Part shown: piece after piece, positions 8,529 to 17,199 of the stretch
Position numbering within the stretch: position 1 is the first letter of the stretch
Layout of the letters: each line of letters starts with the position of its first letter
NCBI GenBank assembly: GCA_027452005.1
Contig: DAIDHF010000017.1
Location: 10,450 to 57,194 of the forward strand
Origin: Acidimicrobiales bacterium
Lineage (GTDB): Bacteria > Actinomycetota > Acidimicrobiia > Acidimicrobiales > JAKAVM01
Reading direction: 5' to 3'
DNA: 46,745 nucleotides
Position numbers and translations under genes: made by a program
The notes under the pieces: model-generated
What the model was told of the DNA's origin: nothing
The model's input: only the letters and a program-made list of their open reading frames with translations
Database searches by the model: none

Positions 8529-8545
8529 GTTTACAGGCTGTTTAC
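8529..8545. promoter_or_regulatory. Candidate GlnR boxes between glnA2 and glnA
   Basis: GTTTAC occurs at 8529-8534 and again at 8540-8545, exactly 11 bases apart. On the other strand this reads GTAAAC-N5-GTAAAC, similar to the alternating GTnAC and GaAAC boxes with 11-base spacing described for actinobacterial GlnR. The position in the divergent glnA2/glnA spacer, with a GlnR-like gene adjacent, supports the idea. It is an inference from pattern and context only. Confidence 0.4.
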
Positions 8546-8637
8546 AAACGCGCAACGGTCTAGAAACCGTGTTAGGGGAGACTTTGGGAGGTCAACCCAG
8601 GCCCAGAGAGTAAAAGACCCGAAAATCTCCAGAGATG

Positions 8638-8653
8638 TGGTCTACTAAGACCA
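8638..8653. repeat. Perfect inverted repeat in the glnA leader
   Basis: TGGTCT-ACTA-AGACCA is a perfect 6-bp-arm palindrome about 60 bases before the glnA start. It could be an operator half-site pair or a leader hairpin; nothing identifies the partner protein. Confidence 0.4.
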
Positions 8654-8711
8654 AATGGGCCTAGGCTATGACCTTTAGAAATATCATAGAAACTGATTAT
8701 TAGGAGGAAAC

Positions 8712-10136
8712 GTGCAAGAGAGAACCGCAGCTGAGGTACTAAAGCTAGCCAAGGACCAGAAGATCGAGATAGTGGACCTGAGGTTCTGTGACCTTCCTGG
8801 CCTCATGCAGCACTTTTCGGTTCCCACGCACCAGTTGACCGCGAGCTCATTTACCGAGGGCTTTGGATTTGACGGGTCCTCCATTAGGGGGTTTAAGGCA
8901 ATACAGGAGTCAGACATGCTCTTGGTACCTGACCCCAACACAGTGGTCATAGATCCATTCCGCCAACACCCCACGATGAACTTGAACTGCTTTATCATTG
9001 ATCCGATAACCGGGGAGAGCTACTCGCGTGATCCTCGCTATATTGCAAAGAAGGCCGAAGACTATCTTACTAAGACAAAACTTGCCGACACGGCCTATTT
9101 TGGTCCTGAGGCCGAGTTTTTTATCTTCGACAACGTTAGGTTCTCCCAGGACTCCCATAGTGCCTTTTATGAGATCGACTCGGTGGAAGGAATCTGGAAC
9201 TCAGATGACGACTCGGACGTAAACCTCGGATATAAGCCCCGTTATAAAGAGGGTTATTTCCCGGTACCACCCACCGATCACTTCCAAGACCTCAGGTCTG
9301 AGATGATCTTGATCATGGAGCGTCTCGGGATTGAGATTGAGGTTCAACACCACGAGGTGGCCACGGCAGGCCAGGCCGAGATCGACATGCGCTTTGACAC
9401 CTTGTTGACCATGGCCGACAAGGTCATGTTGTACAAGTATGTTGTCAAGAACGTGGCCCGGGCAAGTGGGTACACGGCCACGTTTATGCCAAAGCCGATC
9501 TTCGAGGACAACGGGTCTGGGATGCACACCCATATGTCCCTATGGAAGGCCGGCAAGCCGTTGTTCTTCCAGAAGGGGACCTACGCCGAACTCTCAGATA
9601 TGGCTCGGTGGTATATTGGAGGGGTCCTCAAGCACGCCAAGTCGATCTTGGCCTTTGGGGCGCCCACCACGAACTCGTACAAGAGGCTGGTACCCGGATA
9701 TGAGGCCCCGGTCAACCTGGTCTACTCCCAGAGAAATCGTTCGGCGGCCTGTCGGATCCCGACCTATTCAGCCTCCCCCAAGGCCAAGCGGGTAGAGTTT
9801 CGTTGCCCGGATGCCTCGTGCAACCCCTATATCGCCTTTGCGGCCATGCTCATGGCTGGCCTCGACGGGGTTCAAAACAAGATCGAGCCTCCCGAGCCGG
9901 TTGACAAGGACCTCTTTGACCTGCCAGAAAAGGAGCTCAAGAAGATAGCTACGGTTCCGGCTTCCCTAGATGAGGCCCTGGACTGCCTTGAAAAGGACAA
10001 CGCGTATCTCAAACAAGGTGGTGTGTTTACCGACGACGTCATCGAAACCTGGATCTCATACAAGAGACTCAACGAGGTTGATGCCATTCGGTTGCGCCCG
10101 CACCCATGGGAGTTCCACCTCTACTACGACATCTAG
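8712..10136 (+). CDS. glnA: Type I glutamine synthetase with Phe at the adenylylation site
   Basis: A 474-residue GSI-beta glutamine synthetase, the main ammonia-assimilating dodecameric enzyme. Motifs seen are [64 protein letters not shown] and [16 protein letters not shown]; the 25-residue insertion typical of GSI-beta is present. The adenylylation loop is recognisable but reads K-D-L-F-D-L-P, with Phe402 (codon TTT at 9915-9917) in place of the Tyr that GlnE modifies (Tyr397 in enterobacteria). GTG 8712 is preceded by a near-ideal TAGGAGG. The enzyme is therefore likely controlled by transcription and feedback rather than adenylylation; whether glnE exists elsewhere is not visible. Confidence 0.96.
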   Translation: MQERTAAEVLKLAKDQKIEIVDLRFCDLPGLMQHFSVPTHQLTASSFTEGFGFDGSSIRGFKAIQESDMLLVPDPNTVVIDPFRQHPTMNLNCFIIDPITGESYSRDPRYIAKKAEDYLTKTKLADTAYFGPEAEFFIFDNVRFSQDSHSAFYEIDSVEGIWNSDDDSDVNLGYKPRYKEGYFPVPPTDHFQDLRSEMILIMERLGIEIEVQHHEVATAGQAEIDMRFDTLLTMADKVMLYKYVVKNVARASGYTATFMPKPIFEDNGSGMHTHMSLWKAGKPLFFQKGTYAELSDMARWYIGGVLKHAKSILAFGAPTTNSYKRLVPGYEAPVNLVYSQRNRSAACRIPTYSASPKAKRVEFRCPDASCNPYIAFAAMLMAGLDGVQNKIEPPEPVDKDLFDLPEKELKKIATVPASLDEALDCLEKDNAYLKQGGVFTDDVIETWISYKRLNEVDAIRLRPHPWEFHLYYDI

Positions 10137-10173
10137 GCCAGACCAGTTCGCGGGGACCTGGAGTGTTTTTTAG

Positions 10174-12021
10174 CTAACCCGAGTAGATGGACTCAATTTC
10201 ACGGGCGTACCGTTCATGAATCCCGCGTCGCTTGAGCTTCATGGTCGGTGTGAGTTCCTCGGAATCGGCCATCCACTCGTTGGGTAGGATCACAAACTTC
10301 TTGACCTGTTCTGCGCTGTTGAAGGCCTTGTTGGACTCGTCTACGTAAGTCTGCACCTGGGCTAAGATGGCCGGATCTTTAGAGAGTGACTCCAAGGTTG
10401 CCCCGGTTAGACCGTGCTGGTTGGCCCAGGCCATGGCCACGTCTGGGTCGAGGACTAACAGGGCCGAGACAAAGGGTCGCCCGTCTCCAATCGCGCAGAC
10501 CTGGCCGATCAGGGGGAAGGACTTTAGAGATGCCTCTATATTGGCCGGGGAAATGTTCTTGCCACCGGCGGTTATGATCAACTCCTTCTTTCGATCGATT
10601 ATTCGCAAGTACCCGTCTGAATCAATAGTCCCGATATCACCGGTGTGAAGCCATCCTTGGTCGTCTAGCATCTCTCGGGTTTTCTCGGGGTCATTCAAGT
10701 AACCCGGGAATACGTGGCCACCTTGGCAGATGACCTCGCCGTCGTCAAGTAGCTCAACGCGGGTTCCCGGGAGGGCACGTCCAACGGTTCCCGACCTGAC
10801 CTTGAAACGCTCCCAGGTCAACGGTCCACAACACTCTGAAAGGCCATATACCTCTGACAGGGGTAGCCCGATGATCCTAAAGAAGTCAAAGATCTCCCGG
10901 GGAATTGGAGCGGCCCCAGACAGGGCACACTCAACCTTGTCTAGTCCGGCCATCTCACGGATCGGCCTAAATACCTCGCCGTCGAGTTTGTTCCAGACCT
11001 CCACCAGGTCGGCCGGCAAGTCCCGTCCGTCCTCTCTGGCCAGAGAGCACTTGCGACCTAATTCAATCGCCTGGTCAAACTGGGATTTTTTATCCGGGTC
11101 TGTCCCGACCACAGATTGAATAAGGGCATATATCTTCTCCCAAACCCTGGGGACTCCCAAAAAGAGCTGTGGCTTTACCTGCCCAAGATATCCCGGAAGC
11201 TCGGCCAGGTCCGGGCAGTCAACCACTAGGGGCCCCAGAATTACATGTTGATAGTGACTTATCATCCTCTCTGCAATGTGGGCCATGGGCAGATAAGACA
11301 CAATCTTCTTGCCGACTATGTCTTCACCAAACAACCTCGACATGGAATCAACCGTCCAACATATCGTGTAATGAGACAACATGACTCCCTTGGGTGGACC
11401 TGTTGTACCCGACGTGTATATCACGGTGGCCAGGACGTCTGGTGCGACCTTTTCAGCTGCCCGATCGAGATCAATTGGGTCACCTTGCTCGATCTCGCCA
11501 AAGGGAATCACTGAGTTCCCAGGGTCGGCCAAGGTATGGTCGAGAACCGCCAGGCCCTCAAGTGACGAGATAAGAGGTCGTGCTTTCAAGAATCGGTCTA
11601 GGAATGGAGCTCCTTCGACAATGGCAAATTTGGCGTTGCAGTGTGCGGCCAGATATGCAATCTGGTCTGGCGATGACGAGTTATAGATTGAAATCGGGGT
11701 GGCCCCCAAAAACAAAACGGCCAGATCTAGCGCGTGAAACTTTGGAATGTTTCTCATCATCATGACAACCCGGTCTCCGGGGCCGATTCCGGCCCTCGCT
11801 AGTCCCCCGGCAATCGCGGAAACCTGATCTCGTAGTTCCTGCCAAGACGTCTCCACCCAGACCTGGTCACCGGTCGTCTCATCAAGAGTCCGAGACCTGA
11901 TCGAGATGGCCGTGGGGTTCCTGCGGACCGTCTCAAGAAAGTACGTACAGATATTCTTGTTGGAAACTATCTCGTCAATTTCTTGACGACTCACCGATCC
12001 TAGGACGGGGTTTGGTGACAC
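10174..12021 (-). CDS. fadD15: Long-chain acyl-CoA synthetase, FadD15-type
   Basis: A 615-residue ANL-superfamily enzyme that activates fatty acids to acyl-CoA via acyl-AMP. The nucleotide-binding signature Y-T-S-G-T-T-G-P-P-K-G is near residue 200, followed by SEVYGLSE and the hinge segment LHTGDIGTIDSDGYLRIIDRKKELIITAGGKNISP. The lid domain ends in MKLKRRGIHERYAREIESIY, as in FadD15-type AMP-dependent synthetases of actinobacteria, where the active-site lysine is in the TPTMKLKR segment. GTG 12021 is the start; a nearby ATG is out of frame. It converges with glnA (37-base gap) and is divergent from nadE, sharing a spacer that holds a long palindrome. Confidence 0.93.
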   Translation of the reverse strand: MSPNPVLGSVSRQEIDEIVSNKNICTYFLETVRRNPTAISIRSRTLDETTGDQVWVETSWQELRDQVSAIAGGLARAGIGPGDRVVMMMRNIPKFHALDLAVLFLGATPISIYNSSSPDQIAYLAAHCNAKFAIVEGAPFLDRFLKARPLISSLEGLAVLDHTLADPGNSVIPFGEIEQGDPIDLDRAAEKVAPDVLATVIYTSGTTGPPKGVMLSHYTICWTVDSMSRLFGEDIVGKKIVSYLPMAHIAERMISHYQHVILGPLVVDCPDLAELPGYLGQVKPQLFLGVPRVWEKIYALIQSVVGTDPDKKSQFDQAIELGRKCSLAREDGRDLPADLVEVWNKLDGEVFRPIREMAGLDKVECALSGAAPIPREIFDFFRIIGLPLSEVYGLSECCGPLTWERFKVRSGTVGRALPGTRVELLDDGEVICQGGHVFPGYLNDPEKTREMLDDQGWLHTGDIGTIDSDGYLRIIDRKKELIITAGGKNISPANIEASLKSFPLIGQVCAIGDGRPFVSALLVLDPDVAMAWANQHGLTGATLESLSKDPAILAQVQTYVDESNKAFNSAEQVKKFVILPNEWMADSEELTPTMKLKRRGIHERYAREIESIYSG

Positions 12022-12074
12022 ATTTACTCACTCTCTCTTGCTGGGACCTACCAAATATAGACCCAATTTCAACT

Positions 12075-12098
12075 AATCCTAAATGAGCATTTAGGATT
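12075..12098. promoter_or_regulatory. 24-base perfect palindrome abutting the nadE start
   Basis: AATCCTAAAT and ATTTAGGATT form perfect 10-base arms around GAGC, ending on the base before the GTG start of nadE. It lies in the 77-base spacer between divergent fadD15 and nadE. As DNA it looks like an operator for a dimeric regulator; as RNA it would be a hairpin occupying the nadE ribosome-binding region. Which applies cannot be told from sequence. Confidence 0.55.
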
Positions 12099-13829
12099 GT
12101 GCATGTGTCGACGGTAAAGATTGGGCTGTGTCAGTTGAACCTAACCGTGGGCGACTTAGAGGGCAACGTGGACAAGATCCTGACCCATCTCTTCGAGGCC
12201 GACCGCCAAGGCTGTAATATTGCTTTAACCCCAGAGTTGGCCGTGTGTGGCTATCCCCCGGAAGATCTCTTATATAAGACCGGGTTTATCGATCGCTGTG
12301 ACCGGGCTATCACCGAGATAGCTCGTCAGACTCGCAATCTCTCGGTGATAGCCGTAATTGGACACGTGTCCAGGGCGCTGGACCATGGTTACCACAAGGA
12401 TCCGACTCCAGCCCCGGGACTTATAAACTGTGCCTCCATAATTGGGGGAGGACATATACTGGCCAGGTCTGCGAAACGCCTGCTTCCCAACTACTCGGTA
12501 TTTGATGAGGTTCGTTACTTTTCACCGGGCCTCCCTGACCAGCCAATAGTAAGTGCAGGCCAAATAAAGTTTGGGGTCACAATCTGCGAGGATATCTGGG
12601 CCCCGGGTCCTACGGCCGATCTCGTGAACGCAGGGGCACAGTTGGTCGTGGTTCTCAATGCGTCACCATTTTTTTCCGGGCGAATTCAAGACAGGATTGA
12701 GGTGGCTTCACTTCGGGCTACCGAGAACTCAGTCCCGGTGGCCTACGTGAATCTGGTTGGTGGGCAAGACGAGTTGGTCTTTGACGGGGGATCATTTGTA
12801 ATCGACAGCCACGGAACTCTGGTGTCATGTCTGGCTCAGTTTGAAGAGGCCCTCGGGGTAGTCGAGGTAGAGCTGGACCCAACCATGGGTTCAAGTAGTT
12901 CTGGGCAAGAGGCTGAAAATGCCCCCCAATGGGCGGCTTTTAGAAAAATGTCTCAAGACGAGGAGATATACTCGGCCTTGGTGATGGGCACCAGAGATTA
13001 CGTGTACAAGAACGGCTTTTCAGAGGTCGTGATTGGGTTATCCGGGGGAATTGACTCGGCCTTGGTGAGTGTGATCGCTGCCGACGCCTTAGGACCTGAC
13101 AGGGTTCACTGTGTGGCCATGCCGTCAAAGTACTCTAGTCCCGAGTCACTGGTCGACGCTCACGAGTTATGCAAGGTGAACCAGATAGAACTTAGGGTGA
13201 TACCTATTATTGGTGCACACGAAGTATTTTCCGAGATGTTAGCCGGGGCAACTTTTTCCAATCTGGCTCGGGTTAGACCACAGCCACCATCGGGGTTGGC
13301 CGATGAAAACCTCCAGTCCAGAATTCGCGGGATCACCTTGATGGCCCTGTCCAATCAGCACGGTTGGCTGGTTTTGACAACTGGCAACAAGAGCGAGCTG
13401 GCCGTTGGGTACTCCACCCTATATGGTGACACGGCTGGTGGTTTCGGGGTAATCAAGGACGTCGACAAGACCAGTGTATATAAGCTCTGCGAGTACCGGA
13501 ACTCGCTTGGTCCAGGGACAATTCCGAGCGCGATAATACAAAAGCCGCCCTCGGCAGAGCTCCGCCACGATCAACGCGACGATCAGTCACTTCCTCCATA
13601 TGACCTACTTGACTCGTTCTTGGCCGACTACGTGAACCGAGACCTATCCTATGACCAGCTAGTTGACATGGGCTATGATCCCGCCCTGGTTGCTAGGCTA
13701 GTCAAGATGGTAGATCGGGCCGAGTATAAGCGCCGTCAGAACCCTCCTGGGGTTAGAGTTAGTCAAAAGGCCTTCGGGAAGGACAGGAGAATGCCCATTA
13801 CTAACAAGTTTGAAGAATTCAAGGGCTAG
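12099..13829 (+). CDS. nadE: Glutamine-dependent NAD+ synthetase
   Basis: A 576-residue two-domain enzyme that makes NAD+ from nicotinic acid adenine dinucleotide using ammonia from glutamine. The N-terminal nitrilase-fold glutaminase (about 1-270) has the catalytic triad Glu46 (TPELAVCGYPPEDLL), Lys126 (AKRLLPNYSVFDE) and Cys163 (GVTICEDIW). The synthetase domain has the ATP-pyrophosphatase P-loop S-G-G-I-D-S starting at residue 315 and TTGNKSELAVGYSTLYGD. Start is GTG 12099 or GTG 12105; a perfect palindrome ends just before it and no ordinary RBS is visible, which is odd. The stop is followed by a small ferritin-like gene 4 bases later. Confidence 0.95.
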   Translation: MHVSTVKIGLCQLNLTVGDLEGNVDKILTHLFEADRQGCNIALTPELAVCGYPPEDLLYKTGFIDRCDRAITEIARQTRNLSVIAVIGHVSRALDHGYHKDPTPAPGLINCASIIGGGHILARSAKRLLPNYSVFDEVRYFSPGLPDQPIVSAGQIKFGVTICEDIWAPGPTADLVNAGAQLVVVLNASPFFSGRIQDRIEVASLRATENSVPVAYVNLVGGQDELVFDGGSFVIDSHGTLVSCLAQFEEALGVVEVELDPTMGSSSSGQEAENAPQWAAFRKMSQDEEIYSALVMGTRDYVYKNGFSEVVIGLSGGIDSALVSVIAADALGPDRVHCVAMPSKYSSPESLVDAHELCKVNQIELRVIPIIGAHEVFSEMLAGATFSNLARVRPQPPSGLADENLQSRIRGITLMALSNQHGWLVLTTGNKSELAVGYSTLYGDTAGGFGVIKDVDKTSVYKLCEYRNSLGPGTIPSAIIQKPPSAELRHDQRDDQSLPPYDLLDSFLADYVNRDLSYDQLVDMGYDPALVARLVKMVDRAEYKRRQNPPGVRVSQKAFGKDRRMPITNKFEEFKG

Positions 13830-13833
13830 GGAC

Positions 13834-14298
13834 GTGGAGCTTTTCGACCTCGCATCTCGTGTAGGCAATCTGGCTTGGGTCCAGGCTAAGAGTTTTGAGG
13901 TTGTCGGTCAATGGGCTAGCGTAGAACCCGACCCCCAGGTGCGACTGCAGTTCTTCTCCCACTCTCGTCGCCAGGGGTTTCACGCCAAGGCCCTAGTAGG
14001 GCTGCTCCCGAGACTAGCCGGACATAGCCTCGACGAGTTCGTGGTACCTAAGATCTCTCAGCAAGAGGGTTTCTTCAAGCACATCTCAGGGGCAACTTCT
14101 ACTCGTAATCGGTTAGTTTTCTTATACGAGTACTCGGTGCCGGTAACGATGTCACTCTTGAAGGACTTTCTGGACAAGTCGGACACGATCTCGGAGATGC
14201 CTCACATTCGGGTCATCTCACAGGTCTTCCTCGACGAGGCCCAAGACCTCCGCTTGGGGCAAAAACTCCTGGTCTCCAGCCGATCAGACTCCGAGTAA
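13834..14298 (+). CDS. Conserved hypothetical protein, ferritin-like helical fold suspected
   Basis: About 154 residues, mostly predicted helical. The N-terminal segment (ELFDLASRVGNLAWVQAKSFEVVGQWAS ... LQFFSHSRRQGFHAKALVGLLP) carries Glu and His spacing reminiscent of actinobacterial ferritin-like hypothetical proteins, but a complete diiron site could not be assigned. GTG 13834 was chosen because it follows the nadE stop by 4 bases with AGGG upstream; an earlier TTG at 13810 would overlap nadE. The tight spacing suggests co-transcription with nadE. Function unknown. Confidence 0.65.
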   Translation: MELFDLASRVGNLAWVQAKSFEVVGQWASVEPDPQVRLQFFSHSRRQGFHAKALVGLLPRLAGHSLDEFVVPKISQQEGFFKHISGATSTRNRLVFLYEYSVPVTMSLLKDFLDKSDTISEMPHIRVISQVFLDEAQDLRLGQKLLVSSRSDSE

Positions 14299-14539
14299 CC
14301 CGGACTCCATGGCACAACTTAGGTGTGCTCTTAGATAGTTCCACCTAAAAGTCCTGTTCAAGGCCTCTTGACTGGCATTGTAAACTAGTATTCAGATACC
14401 TATGTGATGATCACGTATATGGCGCGGGAATTTTAGTAAAATCTTTTGCCCAGGCTGGCGAGTCGGGAGCAAGTTTCACAGATGACCTGCCTGGTAAGGC
14501 GCGTGTTCTACGAGTAGAAACCGAGAGGTAAGTTAGTTA

Positions 14540-15478
14540 GTGGCAAAAGAGCGAGTTGAGCGCGACGAAGAAGATCTAGTCCGTCTGTATCTCACCGACA
14601 TTGGCCAGTACCCTCTGTTGACTAAGGACGACGAGGTTCGTCTTGCCCAGGCCATAGAGACCGGACTCACGGCGAGGGGTGAGTTTGAGGCCATCGGCAA
14701 GGAGGCCGCCGTGGCCAAGAAACGAGAACTTCGCCGGGCGATCAAGCGTGGTGAGGACGCCCAGCAACAGTTCGTCCAGTCTAACTTGCGACTCGTGGTG
14801 TCGATAGCCAAAAAGTATCAGGCCTCAGGACTACCACTACTGGATCTCATCCAGGAGGGGAATTTGGGTTTGATGCACGCCGTAGAGAAGTTTGACTGGC
14901 GAAAGGGATTTAAGTTCTCAACGTATGCGACCTGGTGGATTCGCCAGGCCATCACTCGGGGAATTGCCAACACGGGTCGCACGATTAGGCTTCCGGTTCA
15001 CGCTGGCGACACCCTGGCTCGGGTCCAAAAGGCTCAGGCCCGTCTGGAACTCAAATTTGGTCGGCCAGCCACCTTGGCCGAGCTTGGCAGAGAGGTCGAG
15101 ATGCCCGAGGACAAGCTCATTGAGGCCCTCAGGTTTAGAGCCGAGCCCCTGTCGCTCTCAGAGCCCCTGCGCGAGGATGGTGACGCAGAACTAGGTGACG
15201 TTGTTGAAGATCGGTCTGCCGAGTCGCCCTTTGAGGTGGCTTCCACGTCTCTACTCCCCTCTGAGATACTCCGGCTACTGTCTCCCCTAGATGAACGAGA
15301 GCGAGAGATCTTACGTCTTCGCTTTGGTCTAGATCGTGGAGAGCCCAGGACTCTTGAGGAGGTTGGCGAGCACTTCAATCTGACCCGTGAGCGAATTCGC
15401 CAGATTGAGGCCCGGGCTATGTCCAAGTTGCGCCATCCGTCTTCGGACACCGGGGCCAGGGATCTCCTGACCGTCTGA
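14540..15478 (+). CDS. RNA polymerase sigma-70 factor (primary-like, group 2)
   Basis: A 312-residue sigma factor with region 1.2 ([28 protein letters not shown]), region 2 ([71 protein letters not shown]), region 3 and region 4 ([46 protein letters not shown]). The region 2.4 helix [10 protein letters not shown] is that of housekeeping-like sigmas recognising TATAAT. It lacks the long N-terminal extension of actinobacterial SigA/HrdB, so it is best read as a group 2 factor of the SigB/HrdD kind, although some compact primary sigmas look alike. GTG 14540 is the start, with GAGAGG about 11 bases upstream. An RsbW-like protein is encoded 1 kb downstream. Confidence 0.92.
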   Translation: MAKERVERDEEDLVRLYLTDIGQYPLLTKDDEVRLAQAIETGLTARGEFEAIGKEAAVAKKRELRRAIKRGEDAQQQFVQSNLRLVVSIAKKYQASGLPLLDLIQEGNLGLMHAVEKFDWRKGFKFSTYATWWIRQAITRGIANTGRTIRLPVHAGDTLARVQKAQARLELKFGRPATLAELGREVEMPEDKLIEALRFRAEPLSLSEPLREDGDAELGDVVEDRSAESPFEVASTSLLPSEILRLLSPLDEREREILRLRFGLDRGEPRTLEEVGEHFNLTRERIRQIEARAMSKLRHPSSDTGARDLLTV

Positions 15479-15539
15479 GAGGCCGAACCCTTAGAGGGCG
15501 CCTGCACAGCGATCTGGTTGACGTGAGTTATTGGTGTCC

Positions 15540-15569
15540 TTGAGGTGCTCTAGCGAGATTTGGTAATAC
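15540..15569 (+). promoter_or_regulatory. Candidate sigma-70 promoter for the 24-residue peptide gene
   Basis: TTGAGG at 15540-15545 and TAATAC at 15564-15569 are separated by 18 bases, a reasonable -35/-10 pair. Transcription would begin a few bases before the GGAGGT ribosome-binding site of the small gene at 15590. Judged by eye only. Confidence 0.35.
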
Positions 15570-15589
15570 GCACTAGAGTGGGAGGTGAT

Positions 15590-15664
15590 ATGAAAAAACT
15601 ACTTCTCATCGCCGTACTAGCTGCCCTCGGAATCTTACTGGTCAAGAAGGTAAAGACGCTCTAG
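15590..15664 (+). CDS. 24-residue single-pass membrane peptide
   Basis: A very short gene with an excellent ribosome-binding site (GGAGGT, 5 bases before the ATG). The peptide begins MKKLLLIAVLAALG, has a hydrophobic core of about 15 residues and ends in a basic tail K-K-V-K-T-L. This design resembles the small actinobacterial DLW-39-type membrane peptides, but the DLW tail is absent, so the family is not claimed. It lies between the sigma factor and the HAD gene and has a plausible promoter of its own. The strong RBS and charge layout make it more than a chance frame. Confidence 0.6.
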   Translation: MKKLLLIAVLAALGILLVKKVKTL

Positions 15665-15699
15665 AGAGCCTCACAAACAAGCTGGGGGAGCTTCGTATT

Positions 15700-16506
15700 T
15701 TAGAGGTGAGCTAGGTGGTTGCGCCGTGTCCTCAGGGCGGTCTTCCAGACGACCAGGGCCCCGGCGATAACGACACTTGCAACCCCGATGGCTAGAGCCG
15801 TGGGAGTTGATGGCACGGAAACCTTTCCGCGAAGCCTAACGGGCCGGACGAAGTTACGGACCTCCCAGTCGCGCTCTCGGGCCAATTTGAGGAGTACGCG
15901 GTCGGGGTTTACGGCCACCGGGTTTCCCACGGCCTCTAACATGGGCACGTCGGTGTAGGAGTCCGAGTAGGCAAAGGAACTCTCCAGGTCTATTGCGTCA
16001 CGGGCCGCCATGGCCCTGATTGCGGCAGCCTTGAACGGGCCGTATGCGTAGAACTCCATCTCGCCGTTGTACTTTCCGTCTTGGTCGACCCGGGCCCGGG
16101 TGGCTATGACCTCGTCAAATCCTAGGTAACGAGAGAGAGGAATCACGATCTCTTCTGGGGACGCCGACACGATAACCACCTTGCGCCCTTGCGCCCGGTG
16201 GTCGGCGATGAGCTCTAAGGCCTCAGCAAACACGATTGGGTCGATAACCTTTTCAAGGGTGTCTGCCACTATGCTAGAAACCCGGTCTCGATCCCAACCC
16301 TTGGCCAAGGCTAGTGCCGAGTCCCTGATCCGGGCTAGTTTTTCCTCTGAGGCCCCTAGATGCATGTAGATAAACTGGGCGTATAGGGCGCGCAGGATGG
16401 TCCGGCGAGAGATCAGGCCTTCCTTGTACATGGGAAGGCCAAAGGCGGCCATCGACGCCTTTGCAATCACCGTCTTGTCTAAATCAAAAAATGCAGCTTC
16501 TCTCAC
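15700..16506 (-). CDS. HAD-IB family hydrolase (SerB-like) with C-terminal membrane segment
   Basis: A 268-residue phosphatase of haloacid dehalogenase subfamily IB. Motif I is F-F-D8-L-D10-K-T, motif II is VVIVSASPEE, motif III includes the Lys in YGPFKAAAI, and motif IV is YSDSYTDVPML. The C-terminal 30 residues (TALAIGVASVVIAGALVVWKT) form a transmembrane helix followed by a basic tail, so the catalytic domain is probably tethered to the inner face of the membrane. Related actinobacterial proteins are annotated as phosphoserine phosphatase-like but often act on lysophospholipid or other phosphate esters; the substrate is not determined. It is divergent from the RsbW-like gene with only 25 bases between starts. 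Confidence 0.87.
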   Translation of the reverse strand: MREAAFFDLDKTVIAKASMAAFGLPMYKEGLISRRTILRALYAQFIYMHLGASEEKLARIRDSALALAKGWDRDRVSSIVADTLEKVIDPIVFAEALELIADHRAQGRKVVIVSASPEEIVIPLSRYLGFDEVIATRARVDQDGKYNGEMEFYAYGPFKAAAIRAMAARDAIDLESSFAYSDSYTDVPMLEAVGNPVAVNPDRVLLKLARERDWEVRNFVRPVRLRGKVSVPSTPTALAIGVASVVIAGALVVWKTALRTRRNHLAHL

Positions 16507-16531
16507 GACCTCAACTCGTACATAATGGACC

Positions 16532-17116
16532 TTGGTGAATCAACCTGACACAAGCCCTAGTGGACCAGAAAAAGAAACCCCGGGTCAGGCCGACGACTTG
16601 GTTCACGGCGTCCGACTCGTCTCTTTGAAGATTCCGGCGTATCTAGAGTTTGTGTCACTAATTCGATATGTACTCACCCTTGTTGCCCGACGAAGTCCAA
16701 ATTTTTCAGACACCAAGGTTGAGGGTTTAATTCTAGCAGTCTCCGAGGCAACCTCCAATGCAATCAACTCATATCCCAGCCAGGCTCCTTCCACCAAGAG
16801 TGACCGTCTCAACACGCAGGCTGGTGTTCACACAGGCGTTGAGGGGGGTTCAACAAGAGATCATCTAACGTCATGGTCTTGGGTGACAATTGAAGTATTT
16901 GAACTGTCCAGTGAGCTTATTGTCAAAGTCCGTGACGGCGGCTCTGGTATTCCAGATAAGTATTTAGATCAGCTTGGCAACTCGAGTGGTCTAGGGGACC
17001 TCGCCAGCGAACGGGGGAGGGGGCTCTCGATTATGACCAACAGCGTTGATCGCATTGACGTGGTAACCGGGGAGTTCGGCACGACGGTCATATTGGGGCT
17101 GACGATTACTCAATAA
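16532..17116 (+). CDS. RsbW-like ATP-binding regulatory protein (anti-sigma factor type)
   Basis: A 194-residue HATPase of the RsbW/SpoIIAB class, which phosphorylate an anti-sigma-factor antagonist or bind sigma factors. The N box is EGLILAVSEATSNAINSY, the G1 box is VRDGGSGIP, and the G2 part is GRGLSIMTNSVDRIDV. An insertion of about 35 residues, rich in Ser/Thr/Gly, separates the N box from the next strand. Start is TTG 16532 or GTG 16535. Its proximity to the sigma-70 gene (14540) suggests a partnership, but these minimal kinases often regulate distant partners and no antagonist (STAS) gene is adjacent. Confidence 0.82.
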   Translation: MVNQPDTSPSGPEKETPGQADDLVHGVRLVSLKIPAYLEFVSLIRYVLTLVARRSPNFSDTKVEGLILAVSEATSNAINSYPSQAPSTKSDRLNTQAGVHTGVEGGSTRDHLTSWSWVTIEVFELSSELIVKVRDGGSGIPDKYLDQLGNSSGLGDLASERGRGLSIMTNSVDRIDVVTGEFGTTVILGLTITQ

Positions 17117-17199
17117 TCAGTCCGATTCCCTTACGATCAACTACAAAGTATGGTTACTCGATATAACCTTGCGTGGTAATGAGCACGCTGAGCTAAATA

